A stretch of 64,000 bases of DNA, taken from NCBI GenBank assembly GCA_036677425.1, contig JARFVT010000013.1:434001-498000 (forward strand), given 5' to 3'. A program made the position numbers and the translations under genes. The stretch comes from JARFVT01 sp036677425. Its GTDB lineage: Bacteria > Pseudomonadota > Alphaproteobacteria > UBA8366 > Aestuariispiraceae. Shown here piece by piece: positions 46,099-56,902 of the stretch. The notes below the pieces were generated by a model. The model was given only the letters and a program-made list of their open reading frames with translations. It ran no database searches and had not been told where the DNA came from. How positions within the stretch are numbered: the first letter of the stretch is position 1; each line of letters begins with the position of its first letter.

Positions 46099-46905
46099 AT
46101 GAATAAATTTATTATATTTTTTTTAATCACAATGATTGTCGCATCACAACTGCCAAGCCTATCTTTAGCTAATAAGCTAGAGGATGGTTTGGATGCTATG
46201 GATAAGGGCGATACAAAAAAAGGTATCGATATTTTATATAAGGAATTTCAAAAAGGCAACTCAACGGCAGGATTTTATCTTGGTAGAATTTCTGAGTTGG
46301 GGCTTGGTATTCCTGTTAATTTACCCCAAGCCATTCAATTTTATAAAAAAGCAGGCGATGAGGGGAATTCTAAAGCATTAAACCGTATGGGCATTATGCA
46401 TTATGATGGTGGTGGGGTTTTGCAAGATTATGTCAAGGGACATGAGCTAATTTGTAAAGCAGCCAATTTAAAAGATGTCGAAGGGCAATTTAATTGTGCC
46501 GCATCATTCCTTGAAGTCAAGGGTGTCAAAAGAAATATAAAACAAGCAGAAAAATATTTTTTAATGGCGGCTAAACAAGAATATGTCGGGGCGATGAATT
46601 TGCTTGCCAATAATTATGCAACGGGTGGTTTTGGTGAAAAAAGAATTAAAAAATCTATATTTTATTACAAAAAGACTGCTGCAAAAGGCAGTGCTATAGG
46701 ATTGTATAATTTAGGATTATTATTGGAAGAAGGCGTTCACCTACCCAAAGATTTAATCAATGCGCATATGTATTATAATTTGGCCAGTGCAAGACAGCAT
46801 GCAAAAGCAGCGAATCATGTTGCATCTATAACAAAATTATTAACTGCAGAAAAACTTGCAAAAGCACAAAGCCTCGCGGCTACATGGCAAGTAAAAAATA
46901 AATAA
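46099..46905 (+). CDS. Exported Sel1-repeat protein
   Basis: The 268-residue protein has a signal peptide ending near residue 25 (SLSLANK) and at least five Sel1/TPR-like repeats of about 36 residues. Examples are AGFYLGRISELGLGIPVN, ALNRMGIMHYDGGGV and GAMNLLANNYATGGFG. Sel1 arrays are protein-binding superhelices. AAGGAG precedes its start and it lies 17 bp after tpsB and 73 bp before the giant exoprotein. A periplasmic accessory or chaperone role in the secretion system is plausible but inferred. Confidence 0.88.
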   Translation: MNKFIIFFLITMIVASQLPSLSLANKLEDGLDAMDKGDTKKGIDILYKEFQKGNSTAGFYLGRISELGLGIPVNLPQAIQFYKKAGDEGNSKALNRMGIMHYDGGGVLQDYVKGHELICKAANLKDVEGQFNCAASFLEVKGVKRNIKQAEKYFLMAAKQEYVGAMNLLANNYATGGFGEKRIKKSIFYYKKTAAKGSAIGLYNLGLLLEEGVHLPKDLINAHMYYNLASARQHAKAANHVASITKLLTAEKLAKAQSLAATWQVKNK

Positions 46906-46978
46906 AATCACATCAATAAGTGATAACTGATTGAACTATATAGAATATTTATAACTTAAATATATGAAGGATATTGTA

Positions 46979-49063
46979 ATGACCGTTGGTAGGATATTAG
47001 TTAAATTGGATTTATTAATTCGATTAATAATTTCATTTTCATTAATACTCCTACATCTGGCACCCGTGCAATATTCCTATGCTGGTTCAATTGTTGATCC
47101 AAAAGCAGCCATTAGATTTCAGCCAAGAATATTAAATTCCGCCAATGGAACGCAACAAATAGATATAACGGCCCCATCAAGCGGTGGTTTGTCGCATAAT
47201 AAATTTGAAAGCTATGATATAGATACCAGTGGCGTTATCTTAAATAACTCAACAAGCGGCGGGGTTTCAATAATTGGCGGCAGTGTTAATGCTAATAATA
47301 ACCTTATTAGCGGCGGCTCTGCGAAAGTTATTTTAAATGAAGTTACAGGCAGCAGCAAAACAGATATGCTGGGTAAAACTGAAGTTTTCGGTGATAAAGC
47401 AGATGTTATTATTGCCAATCCTAATGGTGTATTTTGCAATGGTTGTGATTTTATTAATGCTGGCAAAGTAACCATAACAACAGGCATTGTTACACCAGAT
47501 TATACCAATGCTACGGTCGATATTAACGTCAATAAAGGCGAAATAACCTTTGAAGGTAATGGCGTTTCTGCGGCTGATTTAAATTTATTTAGCCGCCAAT
47601 TAACCATCAATTCAAAAATAGAAACTACGGGTAGAATCAAGGCCGTTATCGGTAATTTTGAATATCAATCAGCTGGTGATAATATTAATATTAAAGATAA
47701 ATCAAATATCACTGAATCAGATGTAATTAAATCTAACAATAGCGGTCATATTAAAGCGGGATCAATTGATCTTAAGGCGGTTAATCATGATGAAAATATT
47801 AATTTATTGGGCGGTTTAACAGCAGAAAAAACCAATATAGACCTATCTTCATCGGGCGATATATCCATAACAGGGGTAAATAGCAATGGTGATATGAAAA
47901 TTTTGGCAACGGGTAATATTGCCATCAATCAAGACCAATCAATTAGAGGTGAAATGCTTGTTGATGGGCATAATGTTAATATGGCGGTAAATAGTAAAAT
48001 ACGTTCTAACAAAGCCGTAACCATTAATGCAAGGGCCAGCATAATGCTGCCTAGTTTAATACATTCAAATCAATCTATAACATTAAATGCCCATGGGAAT
48101 ATTGCATTTTTTGATCTGGGTAGGATATTAGCACAAGATGCAATTAATATGGATGCAGGCAATGATATTTTATTGAATAAATCATTAATTCTTGCAAAAA
48201 ATGGAATATTAACTGCTGCGAATAATTTGCAATTTTCCGAATCCACGCTTGCTTTTAGTGATCAGTTAACAGCGACGGCACAAAAAATTTATATAAATGA
48301 AAATGTGCTTTTCCAAGTTAGAAACTTAACATTGGGCGCAGATGATTTATCAATAAATTCTGTCATTAATATTGAAAATTCGCAATATGATATTGTTAAT
48401 AATCTAACCATATTAAACAATGGCGCGATTGCATTTTATCAGAATAATTTAAATATCAATAATACAATTGATAATTACGGCGTGATTTACTTTACTGCCG
48501 ATGCTAATATATCGGCAAATAGCTTTATTTCCCGTGAAAATTCTTCTTTTTCAGCCAGAAATCTTGAAATGAGAATTAGTGAAATATTTAATAATCAGGG
48601 TAGGTTTGAAATATCGCGCCAAGCAAATATCATTGGCGGAAATTTAAATTTCATAAATTCAGGAAATTTTTATGCTAATGATAATATTGAAATTTCTGCC
48701 GCATCAATCGCCAGTCATGGAATTATATCGGCAATATCGGGTGATTTAATATTAAAGGCTGTTAATAATATAGATATCAACGGCGGAATTGGTGGAAATA
48801 TAACATCATTAGCCGCCGAAACTATAAAATTAGATACTGGGTTTTTACTGGCAACAGATAGACTAATAGTAAGCGCCAATGATTTGAGCGTTAATTCGAT
48901 TATTAATGTAAGAAATTCTCAATATAATATTTCTAATAGGCTAAATATAAACAGCTCTGGCGGTATTTTATTTAGCCAACAACAATTAAATCTTGCGTGT
49001 GATTTAACTAATAATGGTCATATAGAATTTATAGCTGATGCTATTATTAACGCAAAAAATTAG
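46979..49063 (+). CDS. Giant TpsA exoprotein, N-terminal part (TPS domain) up to an in-frame TAG
   Basis: The ATG at 46979 follows GAAGGA at seven bases and is preferred to 46964. A signal peptide runs to about residue 36 (VQYSYAG). The TPS domain follows with HNKFESYDIDTSGVILNN, VILNEVTGSSKTDMLGKTEVFG and IIANPNGVFCNGCDFIN, the strongest FhaB/CdiA-type signature here. Beta-helix repeats continue to the TAG at 49061-49063 (codon 695). The same frame is open for the next 13 codons before the GTG at 49103 and continues for 7.8 kb, so the TAG divides one gene. CAG to TAG would account for it. Without suppression this makes a truncated 694-residue exoprotein. Confidence 0.85.
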   Translation: MTVGRILVKLDLLIRLIISFSLILLHLAPVQYSYAGSIVDPKAAIRFQPRILNSANGTQQIDITAPSSGGLSHNKFESYDIDTSGVILNNSTSGGVSIIGGSVNANNNLISGGSAKVILNEVTGSSKTDMLGKTEVFGDKADVIIANPNGVFCNGCDFINAGKVTITTGIVTPDYTNATVDINVNKGEITFEGNGVSAADLNLFSRQLTINSKIETTGRIKAVIGNFEYQSAGDNINIKDKSNITESDVIKSNNSGHIKAGSIDLKAVNHDENINLLGGLTAEKTNIDLSSSGDISITGVNSNGDMKILATGNIAINQDQSIRGEMLVDGHNVNMAVNSKIRSNKAVTINARASIMLPSLIHSNQSITLNAHGNIAFFDLGRILAQDAINMDAGNDILLNKSLILAKNGILTAANNLQFSESTLAFSDQLTATAQKIYINENVLFQVRNLTLGADDLSINSVINIENSQYDIVNNLTILNNGAIAFYQNNLNINNTIDNYGVIYFTADANISANSFISRENSSFSARNLEMRISEIFNNQGRFEISRQANIIGGNLNFINSGNFYANDNIEISAASIASHGIISAISGDLILKAVNNIDINGGIGGNITSLAAETIKLDTGFLLATDRLIVSANDLSVNSIINVRNSQYNISNRLNINSSGGILFSQQQLNLACDLTNNGHIEFIADAIINAKN

Positions 49064-52000
49064 ATATCATCGAATAATAGTAGCTTTATAGCCAGTAATA
49101 GAGTGGCAAATTTTACTGGTGGTTTCTCTAATGCAGGTGGTTTTTTATCAAAATCTAATTTAGATATAATTCTTGCAAATGGTACATTGATTAATAGCGG
49201 CGCAATCAAAGCCAAAAATATTAATATTCGCAATGTTGCATCCTTAGTTAACCGAAAAACCATAGCAGCAAGAGGCTTGATCGATGTTTCTGGTGGCAGC
49301 TTAGTTAATCATGGGGTTATTTATGGTGGAAGTCAAAAATTTAATTTAACTGCTAATATGGAAAATAAATCTCAAGGCCGCTTGCTTAGTAATGGAAATA
49401 TTACATTTCAAAGCAATGCTAATTTTACTAATTTTGGCGAGGTTAAGGCCAACGGCAATATCGATATCCAAATAGAAAATAGCTTGTTTAAGAATGAAGG
49501 AACTATTACTGCTGCGCGTATTTTAAATATCAAATCACATGATGTTATTAATCACGGCACATTAATTGCGGGTCATGCCCAATTTGAAAATACGGCTGAT
49601 TTTATTAATAAAGGCGATATTCAATCCACATGGGGTATTCAAATTAATGCGGGGGCGGCAATAAAAAATTCTGGCATATTAAGGGCCAATAATTTCTTAG
49701 ATTTATTCGCAGGCTCTTCTATTATAAACATAGGCGAATTAACTGCTGTTAATTGGATGTCATTTAATGCGGCATCAAATTTTACAACTATTTCAGATTT
49801 AACATCAACAAATATTAAGATTAAATTAAGAAATAATAATGCATTGCTTGTATTAAATACTAATTTAAATGCTGGTGATTTATTAATGATTAATGCTGCA
49901 AATGTTACTTTATTAGCAGATAAAAAATTAACTGCAAAAAATGCTGTGATAAATGCCAGTAGTAAATTTACCACAGAAAATAATAGTAAAATTATTACAG
50001 AGAATGGTTTTTCATTAACTACCGAATATATTGGCGCAAGAAAAATCATCGATTTATTAACGGCTACGATTGATGCAAAAACAGTATTTTTATCTTTTAA
50101 TACAAAAAATACTTTAACATTTGATCAAAAGTTGGTTTTTGATGGCAATTTAAGCCTTAGGACTAATGGATTTATCAGAATTTTTTCAGCATTAACTACG
50201 AAAAGCCTGCTTTTACAATCCAGAGAAAATTCAATTATGATTGGTCGTGATTATCGCGGGCAACCAGGCGGCGGCGATATTACTGCCAATGGTCAATTAA
50301 CATTATTGGCTAAAAAGAATATTGTGAATAACGCATCAAGGGTATTTTCCAGTGGAAATATGCAGATTAAGTCGGCTAATTTATTAATAAGACGCACGGC
50401 CATAAAAAGTGAAGTTAAGAAATCTAAGAAAAAATGCGTACGAAGAGCCGTTGGTTTTTGCACTCATGATGATTATATAACCAAGCATATTGATAGATCA
50501 ACATCTGGTGCGGCAAAAATTGAAACTGGTGGCGATTTATTGATTGATGTTAATAATATGTCGGTTCTTGGTTCTGATATAATCGTTGATGGCAATTTAT
50601 ATCTGCGGGCAGATAGCTATAAACAGCAACAAAATGATTTATTTATAAATTTTGAAATTGAAAGGCGCAAAAGACGGGCTGTAGCAGGTAATAAGAGTGT
50701 CTGGCGATTTGAAAAAAAATATAATGGGGTCGAGGAGTCAAAAATTGCTGTTGCAGGTAACTTCACCGCGTTAATAAAAGGTGAATATAACCAGTTAGGA
50801 CAGCTTGTTGTCGGTGGTGTAGCCTCAATCAAGGCGGGTAGCTTTGTAAATGGCAGGCGTGATAACGAATATACAAAAGTCTTTGTTGATGTTGCCGCAC
50901 CAACTGGCATGGCACAAAAACAAATAAATTTATTAGATTATTTTGTCGCAGGCGACGATGATGCAAGCCGGCAAGATGCGGTTAATTTAAATTATTCATT
51001 TGCTAATCTTTTAAACATGAATAGTCCATTTTCTGGCGATGGAACAACTGTTAATAAAGATTTTTTAAAAACTAATAATGCGGAAAATCAACCAGCCAAT
51101 AATGTAAAAAAAGGTAATGATAGGGAGTTTAGCCAAAATAACTCGCAAGAAAATTTTAATGCTGATGATGTGAGTTTTAATAATATTAAGAAAAACGAAG
51201 CCAAAATCAAACAAAATGCCAAAGATGTTGTGATGGCTGTTAATAAAAATGCGGATATGATCCTTAAAAAAATTGGTGATATTCGTGGTAATGTCGGTGG
51301 CGAGCTTAATTATATTGTCAATGTTGCAAAGGAACGCCAATTAATAAAAAAAGCCTTACTTGATCAAATAGGCCGTCATTATCTTTCGCCAACAATTAAT
51401 AATGCCATTAAGCAACAAAAAATATTGCAAGATAATTTATTAGAATTTATCGGTTCAAATAAACAGATCAAGTTAGGTAAAGGTCTGACACAATCACAAA
51501 TTGCCATACTTAATAAGCCAATTCTTTGGTATGTTGTCAAAATAATAGATGGAAAAAAACAGCTAGTTCCAGAACTTATTTTACCAAAAAACAGCATTGC
51601 CAAATATGGATATAATGATGAAAGCAGTATTGTCGCAGCTGATATTAATTTAGATATTACTGGTAAAAGCTATAATTCGGGCATATTTAGCGCCGTTAAT
51701 AATATAAATATTAGGGCGAAAAGCTTTAAAAATATTAGGCGTACCGCTTGGGCTAAAACCAGGGTCAAAAATACTGGGTTTTTGGGAATTGGCGGCGGCA
51801 CAAAAATCGTTGATTACAAGGTTTTATTACAAGGCGGCAAGATTAGTGCAAATAATATTACCATCGCAACAACGGGCGATATTGACAATATTGGTGCAAC
51901 GATAAAATCGAGAGGCTTTACAAGCATATTTAGTAAAAATGGCAATATAACCAATAAGGCTGTGGCTACGGATATTGTTGCCAAATGGAATCGCGGTAAT

Positions 52001-55000
52001 TTAGGTGCTTTATTAGGCAAGGCATCTTATGATATTGGGCAAAAATTTACAAAATCGACTATTCATGCTGGCAGCCATCTTAGAGTTATCGCAAAATCGG
52101 GTGGAATTAAAAATATTGCCAGTGATTTAACCGCTGAAACTAAAATTGATATTTATGGTAAAACTGGTATCGAACAAAATATATTAACCAGCACATATAA
52201 AATATTTGATGGGCTTAATTGCATGAGTTTTTCTTGCAAGGGTGGGACTTCGACTAAAACTAATATTGGGTTTTCGACGATAAAAATAATTGGTAATAAG
52301 AATGTCGATGGCGGCAAATATATTAATATTGCAACCGAAGGTGATTTTATAAATAGAGGCAGCAGTGTTGGCGATTATAAAATTGACAATAAAACAGGCG
52401 CAACAATTGCTGGTGATAATAATATTAGAATTCAGGCAAAAAATGCAATATTTGAAACTGTTGCGATTGAAACAAAAGATAGCAAATATGGTTTTGGCAT
52501 TAATTCTTCTGGGGCATCATATAATAAAAGTTCGGCAAATAAATTTGCCATCGCCCATAGTAAAATTATCGGTAATGAATTTGAGATAATTGCGACTGGT
52601 GATATTAAATCTATCGGCGTAGAAATATTAGCAAGATCAGGCAATTCATTGATCCAAGCTGGTAATAATATTATTATGAAGAATTTGAAACTTAACTATA
52701 AGAAATCTTCCACAAGTTTAAAAATTTCTACCGATAAAAAAGGATTAACTGCGGCGGCAGTGACTGCTGTTGCGCTTGGGCCTGCGGCATTGATATTAGT
52801 CGCGCCAAAGATAAGCTTTAATAAAAGCAAATCATCGACACAAGTAAGTATCGGGTCAAATATATCGTCAAATGGTAATATAGATATTGTTTCTGGCAAT
52901 AATTTAACCCTTGAAGGCAGCGTAATTTCATCTGCTAAAGACATGACACTTAATGTAGGTGGGGTGACAAAAATAACCGCTGTCATTCTTAAAAAATATA
53001 GTAGCAAATTCAGCTTTGATGGCGATGGTGTCTTTGGTGCAACATTAGAAAGTAAAGAATTATATCGTGAAACTGCCGCACAATCTGGCCTTTCATCTGG
53101 CGGTAATTTGACCCTTATATCCAAAGGCAATATTGACATGAAAGGGGCATATATAACGGCGGGCAAGGATGCGAAAGTTGTCAGCAGAAAAGGTGATATA
53201 AAAATCGCAGGCCTAGAATTGAAAGAGCTTAAAAAATGGAAAAAAATTGGTGCAGGAATAAGGATTGAAAGCAGTAAAACCACGCGGGAACGCGCCTTTA
53301 AAGAAGCAATAGCCGATTATTCACGCTCAATCGATGATTTATCGGCAATCGATCAAGCAAAAGCGATTAAAAAATTTATTAAGGCTAATAAATCGACTTA
53401 TTTACCCAATAAAAAGGAATTATCAGGAAGTGCCAGCATCGGCTATAATATCAGTTCAGCATCAGAAATAAGTGCAAAAACAACCAATATTGGATCAATT
53501 ATTCGTGGTGGTAATGATGCTGCCATAATTGCCAAAAAAGATTTAACAATCATTGGTTCTGATATTAAAAGTGGTAAAACGGGAACTATATTTCTTAATG
53601 GTGCAAATATAACTATTAAAGCGGCATATGATGATTATAAAAAACAAAATCGTAAATTTGTTAATTCTATTGCGATAAAATTAAGCGCAGATATTGATAA
53701 TGCGGGCGGTGGCCTTGGTTATGAAAATTCAGCATCGAAAACTTTGATGGATGGAAGAAATGCTGTGGTCAGTGGTTTAACTGCTGGCGGTAATATTATT
53801 ATAAGAACCAAGGGTAAATTATATAATGAAGGCACGAATATTAAAGCCTTGGGCGGGATTAGTATAAAGGCTGCGATAGTTGAAAATACGGCGGCAATTA
53901 ACGAAAATAATTATTTTCATAGTGAAAAAATAACCCGCCTTGATTATGGCATCGGGGTAACTAATAATGGGCTTGGTTCATCGATTAAAAATATAACCGA
54001 GCTTAAAGACAAGCAAGGTAAAGGTGGCGAAGGCGATAAAAAACAAGATGCACCAAATGTAACGGGAAAAACAGGCCGCCAAGCCTTGAATGAAATTAAA
54101 CAAGGCACAGAAGAAGATCCGCAAATATCAATTAGCATTGCCCCGCCTGAATTACAGGCTAAATTTAGCCTTTCTCATGAAATAAATAAGAATGAAACCA
54201 AATCAATAAAATCTATCGTAACTATGTTTACTGCGGGTGGCGATATTGATATTGATATTGATGGTAGTTTTCTTGACAAGGCAACAAAATATACTGCGGG
54301 TGGTGGCATAAATATTGCTGCGAATGATTATAAGAATATTACCGCAATTGATAGCGAGAAGACAAAGCAATTTAATAAACAATTTAGCGTTAGTTCATCG
54401 CTTGGCCTTGATGCAACAGCCGATGTTAATGCCAATATATCTAGTCAATATTCAACATCATCAAAAGAAACAGATAAAGAAACCGCGATAGTTGGTATTT
54501 TTAAAGCAAAAAATGGTATCAGCATAAAAACAAAAGCTAGTATGTCATTCACGGGAACAGATATTGAGGCAGGGGGCGATGTTTTGATTGCTTCTGATGG
54601 CGATATTAATTTTTATCAAGCCGAAAATAAATATAGCGAAATTAGAAAAAGCAGGCATTCAAGCAATAATATCGGGGTTAGCATATCAACCGACTTGACC
54701 GGTGGCGGTATGAATTTAAGTGCAAATTATCGTAATGCCCGCCATTCTTCATCAGAAGTAAGGGGAGTTGCGGCGAATATTAAATCTGGTGGCAATATTA
54801 CTGTTAAGACTGGTTTAGGCGATCTTAATTTTGCGGCAACAAATATTGCGGCAAAAGAAAATATAACATTAAAATCGGCAAATGGTTCGATCAAATTTAC
54901 TGAACTTAGACATAAAAGCATGGCAAAAGGTCATGTGGATGGCGGCGGCTTTGATCTTGGTTTTTATGGCAGCTCAAAAGGCGGTTCAGCAAATATAGGC

Positions 55001-56902
55001 CTTCGTGTGGAACGTACGAGAGTTAATCGCAAAGCTAATATTGGCGAGGGTATGAAAATCACAAGCGGCGGAGTGCTTAACATCATTGCTGCAAAAGATA
55101 TTCGCCTTGTGGGAACAAATATAACGGCAGATTCCGCCAATATAAAGGCAGATAAATTAATAATGCAATCTGCCAAATCAACCATATGGGAAGATAGCAA
55201 AAAATTTCGTTTAGATGTGGAATTAGGCGCAACGGCAATGAAAGGCAGTTATGGCGCAAATTTCCATGTTGGTTTTGAAGATAAAATCACAAAACGCGAT
55301 AATATCATAAATCATAATGCCAGCATCAAAACCAAATCCGGCACTAATTTAAAAATTAACGGCGATATGGTGATGGCGGGGGCAGTCATCAAAGGCGGCA
55401 CAACAGGTACGGTTGGCGGTGATTTAAAAATTATCAGCCAAGTTGATCAAATTAAGGAAACTATTCGTGATAATAGATTTACCATTGGCCTAACAACGCC
55501 AACAACATCAGCGGGTAGTAAATCAGATAAAGGGTTTGAAGGGGCAAATTCAATCGCGGGCAGTGGGTTATTTGTCAAATTTAAATCATCAAAAAAAGAT
55601 AATTTGGTTGTTGCGGAAAAAAGTGGATTTTCTGGCGGTAATAAAATTTCTGTAGCTGGTAACGCAGAATTTGCATCGGTGGCGCTTGATAAAGATGAAA
55701 TAAAGATTGCGGGTAAAACTAGTTCACGGGAAATAAAAACTCGTAAAAAACAATCTTCCAGCCAAACAACAATCCGTGGCACAATTCAAAGTGCCGCAGG
55801 CTATGACGGCATTAATAAAGCAGCTAATATTAGCAGTCCCGTTGACATTGGCGGCCTTAAAACCATGAAGAACAAGATAAAAAATAGGGTGAAATCAAAA
55901 GCAACCCCAGCGGCAATATATATGTCTGCAAATTCAAATTCAGAAAATTTAAATTCAATAAATTCAAATAAAAATAATGCCGCAAGGGCATCAGCGGGCA
56001 TTCGTGCAGAGCAATCCGTAGCCACCGCCAAAGACGGTCAAGCTGTAACAACTATGATATCAATGTTCGGTGAAAAAACAGACGGTAAATCCAAGATTGA
56101 GCAATCGGTAATCAATAAAATTGCTGAACAAAACCCATCAAAGATACAAATGATTGATGCAAAAGAATTAACCAATAATAAAAAAATTGCTAATTTGGCA
56201 AAAACCAATGGTCGTTTTATTATAACGGGGCATGGTGATGGTGATAATAAAGGTAAATTTGCCAAATCATCGCTATCAAAAACTGGTGATGCCAAAGAAA
56301 TAGCTAAAAAAATTGTAACATTCTTTGATAAAAATAATATTAAATCAGGTGAAGTGAAAAATATTGAACTTATTGCCTGTGGCTTTGGTTCATGCAGCCG
56401 TGGTAAGCAAGATTTTGAACGTATAATAAAAGATGCGGGGATCGAGGCAAGAATCACCGCAACCGATGGTTCAGTCGTATATTCAAAGGATGTTAAAACT
56501 GGTAAAATTGGCATCACATTAAATGATAATGGCAGGAAAACATATACAGATTTTGCAAAAATTGCCAAAGGCGATTGGAATGAATCTGTGGTTAATACAG
56601 CAGATAATATAGTTGAAAAAAATAATCCTAAAGATATTGAGGGAATTTTTACAGCGGAGAAAAAATCAAAAACTAAGGTAAAAAATGAATCTAAATTAAA
56701 AAATAAAAACTTAGATCTTACAACTATGAGACCTGCTGTTTTGAAAAATACCAAAGTTGTCATGGGGGCGATGCGTAAACGAGTTGAAGAAACAAGCGAG
56801 AATATAACAGATACAACTGCTGCTTCATCTTCAGCAATTAATCAAAATATAGCACCGCATAATCTTGCAAAAAATAAATCTAAATTAAAAATAAAAACTT
56901 AG
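49064..56902 (+). CDS. Giant TpsA exoprotein, body with hemagglutinin repeats and C80-like protease
   Basis: In frame with the TPS part, this 2600-codon stretch (first possible start GTG 49103, no ribosome site) consists of beta-helix repeats. FHA-2/CdiA-type hemagglutinin repeats (NLTLEGSVISSAKDMTLNVGG; NITLKSANGSIKF) fill about 51.6-55.8 kb, with a Lys-rich cysteine pair segment near 50.43 kb. Near the end lies a domain I identify as peptidase C80: IITGHGDGDN with His codon 56231-56233, IACGFG with Cys codon 56378-56380, and a late GRKTYTDF followed by GDWNES as in MARTX CPDs. The ORF ends 56902, after one A is missing from a run of six in a repeat, causing a frameshift. No VENN motif typical of CDI was found. 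Confidence 0.85.
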   Translation: MSSNNSSFIASNRVANFTGGFSNAGGFLSKSNLDIILANGTLINSGAIKAKNINIRNVASLVNRKTIAARGLIDVSGGSLVNHGVIYGGSQKFNLTANMENKSQGRLLSNGNITFQSNANFTNFGEVKANGNIDIQIENSLFKNEGTITAARILNIKSHDVINHGTLIAGHAQFENTADFINKGDIQSTWGIQINAGAAIKNSGILRANNFLDLFAGSSIINIGELTAVNWMSFNAASNFTTISDLTSTNIKIKLRNNNALLVLNTNLNAGDLLMINAANVTLLADKKLTAKNAVINASSKFTTENNSKIITENGFSLTTEYIGARKIIDLLTATIDAKTVFLSFNTKNTLTFDQKLVFDGNLSLRTNGFIRIFSALTTKSLLLQSRENSIMIGRDYRGQPGGGDITANGQLTLLAKKNIVNNASRVFSSGNMQIKSANLLIRRTAIKSEVKKSKKKCVRRAVGFCTHDDYITKHIDRSTSGAAKIETGGDLLIDVNNMSVLGSDIIVDGNLYLRADSYKQQQNDLFINFEIERRKRRAVAGNKSVWRFEKKYNGVEESKIAVAGNFTALIKGEYNQLGQLVVGGVASIKAGSFVNGRRDNEYTKVFVDVAAPTGMAQKQINLLDYFVAGDDDASRQDAVNLNYSFANLLNMNSPFSGDGTTVNKDFLKTNNAENQPANNVKKGNDREFSQNNSQENFNADDVSFNNIKKNEAKIKQNAKDVVMAVNKNADMILKKIGDIRGNVGGELNYIVNVAKERQLIKKALLDQIGRHYLSPTINNAIKQQKILQDNLLEFIGSNKQIKLGKGLTQSQIAILNKPILWYVVKIIDGKKQLVPELILPKNSIAKYGYNDESSIVAADINLDITGKSYNSGIFSAVNNINIRAKSFKNIRRTAWAKTRVKNTGFLGIGGGTKIVDYKVLLQGGKISANNITIATTGDIDNIGATIKSRGFTSIFSKNGNITNKAVATDIVAKWNRGNLGALLGKASYDIGQKFTKSTIHAGSHLRVIAKSGGIKNIASDLTAETKIDIYGKTGIEQNILTSTYKIFDGLNCMSFSCKGGTSTKTNIGFSTIKIIGNKNVDGGKYINIATEGDFINRGSSVGDYKIDNKTGATIAGDNNIRIQAKNAIFETVAIETKDSKYGFGINSSGASYNKSSANKFAIAHSKIIGNEFEIIATGDIKSIGVEILARSGNSLIQAGNNIIMKNLKLNYKKSSTSLKISTDKKGLTAAAVTAVALGPAALILVAPKISFNKSKSSTQVSIGSNISSNGNIDIVSGNNLTLEGSVISSAKDMTLNVGGVTKITAVILKKYSSKFSFDGDGVFGATLESKELYRETAAQSGLSSGGNLTLISKGNIDMKGAYITAGKDAKVVSRKGDIKIAGLELKELKKWKKIGAGIRIESSKTTRERAFKEAIADYSRSIDDLSAIDQAKAIKKFIKANKSTYLPNKKELSGSASIGYNISSASEISAKTTNIGSIIRGGNDAAIIAKKDLTIIGSDIKSGKTGTIFLNGANITIKAAYDDYKKQNRKFVNSIAIKLSADIDNAGGGLGYENSASKTLMDGRNAVVSGLTAGGNIIIRTKGKLYNEGTNIKALGGISIKAAIVENTAAINENNYFHSEKITRLDYGIGVTNNGLGSSIKNITELKDKQGKGGEGDKKQDAPNVTGKTGRQALNEIKQGTEEDPQISISIAPPELQAKFSLSHEINKNETKSIKSIVTMFTAGGDIDIDIDGSFLDKATKYTAGGGINIAANDYKNITAIDSEKTKQFNKQFSVSSSLGLDATADVNANISSQYSTSSKETDKETAIVGIFKAKNGISIKTKASMSFTGTDIEAGGDVLIASDGDINFYQAENKYSEIRKSRHSSNNIGVSISTDLTGGGMNLSANYRNARHSSSEVRGVAANIKSGGNITVKTGLGDLNFAATNIAAKENITLKSANGSIKFTELRHKSMAKGHVDGGGFDLGFYGSSKGGSANIGLRVERTRVNRKANIGEGMKITSGGVLNIIAAKDIRLVGTNITADSANIKADKLIMQSAKSTIWEDSKKFRLDVELGATAMKGSYGANFHVGFEDKITKRDNIINHNASIKTKSGTNLKINGDMVMAGAVIKGGTTGTVGGDLKIISQVDQIKETIRDNRFTIGLTTPTTSAGSKSDKGFEGANSIAGSGLFVKFKSSKKDNLVVAEKSGFSGGNKISVAGNAEFASVALDKDEIKIAGKTSSREIKTRKKQSSSQTTIRGTIQSAAGYDGINKAANISSPVDIGGLKTMKNKIKNRVKSKATPAAIYMSANSNSENLNSINSNKNNAARASAGIRAEQSVATAKDGQAVTTMISMFGEKTDGKSKIEQSVINKIAEQNPSKIQMIDAKELTNNKKIANLAKTNGRFIITGHGDGDNKGKFAKSSLSKTGDAKEIAKKIVTFFDKNNIKSGEVKNIELIACGFGSCSRGKQDFERIIKDAGIEARITATDGSVVYSKDVKTGKIGITLNDNGRKTYTDFAKIAKGDWNESVVNTADNIVEKNNPKDIEGIFTAEKKSKTKVKNESKLKNKNLDLTTMRPAVLKNTKVVMGAMRKRVEETSENITDTTAASSSAINQNIAPHNLAKNKSKLKIKT
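56060..56610 (+). other. Predicted C80-type autoprocessing cysteine protease domain
   Basis: This domain lies inside the giant exoprotein. Order and spacing agree with the cysteine protease domains of MARTX and TcdA/TcdB: the catalytic His in a GHG-type loop, the Cys 49 residues later after a hydrophobic strand (ELIACGFG), then a helix, then RITATDGS and GRK followed by GDW near the end. These domains cut their own polypeptide on binding inositol hexakisphosphate. I infer the same use here, with sequence from about 56.6 kb onward as the released part. Confidence 0.7.

Noticed and set aside
53000..56760. Several long minus-strand ORFs opposite the exoprotein
   Set aside because: They mirror the low-complexity coding strand of the exoprotein, have hydrophobic shadow composition and lack starts with ribosome sites.
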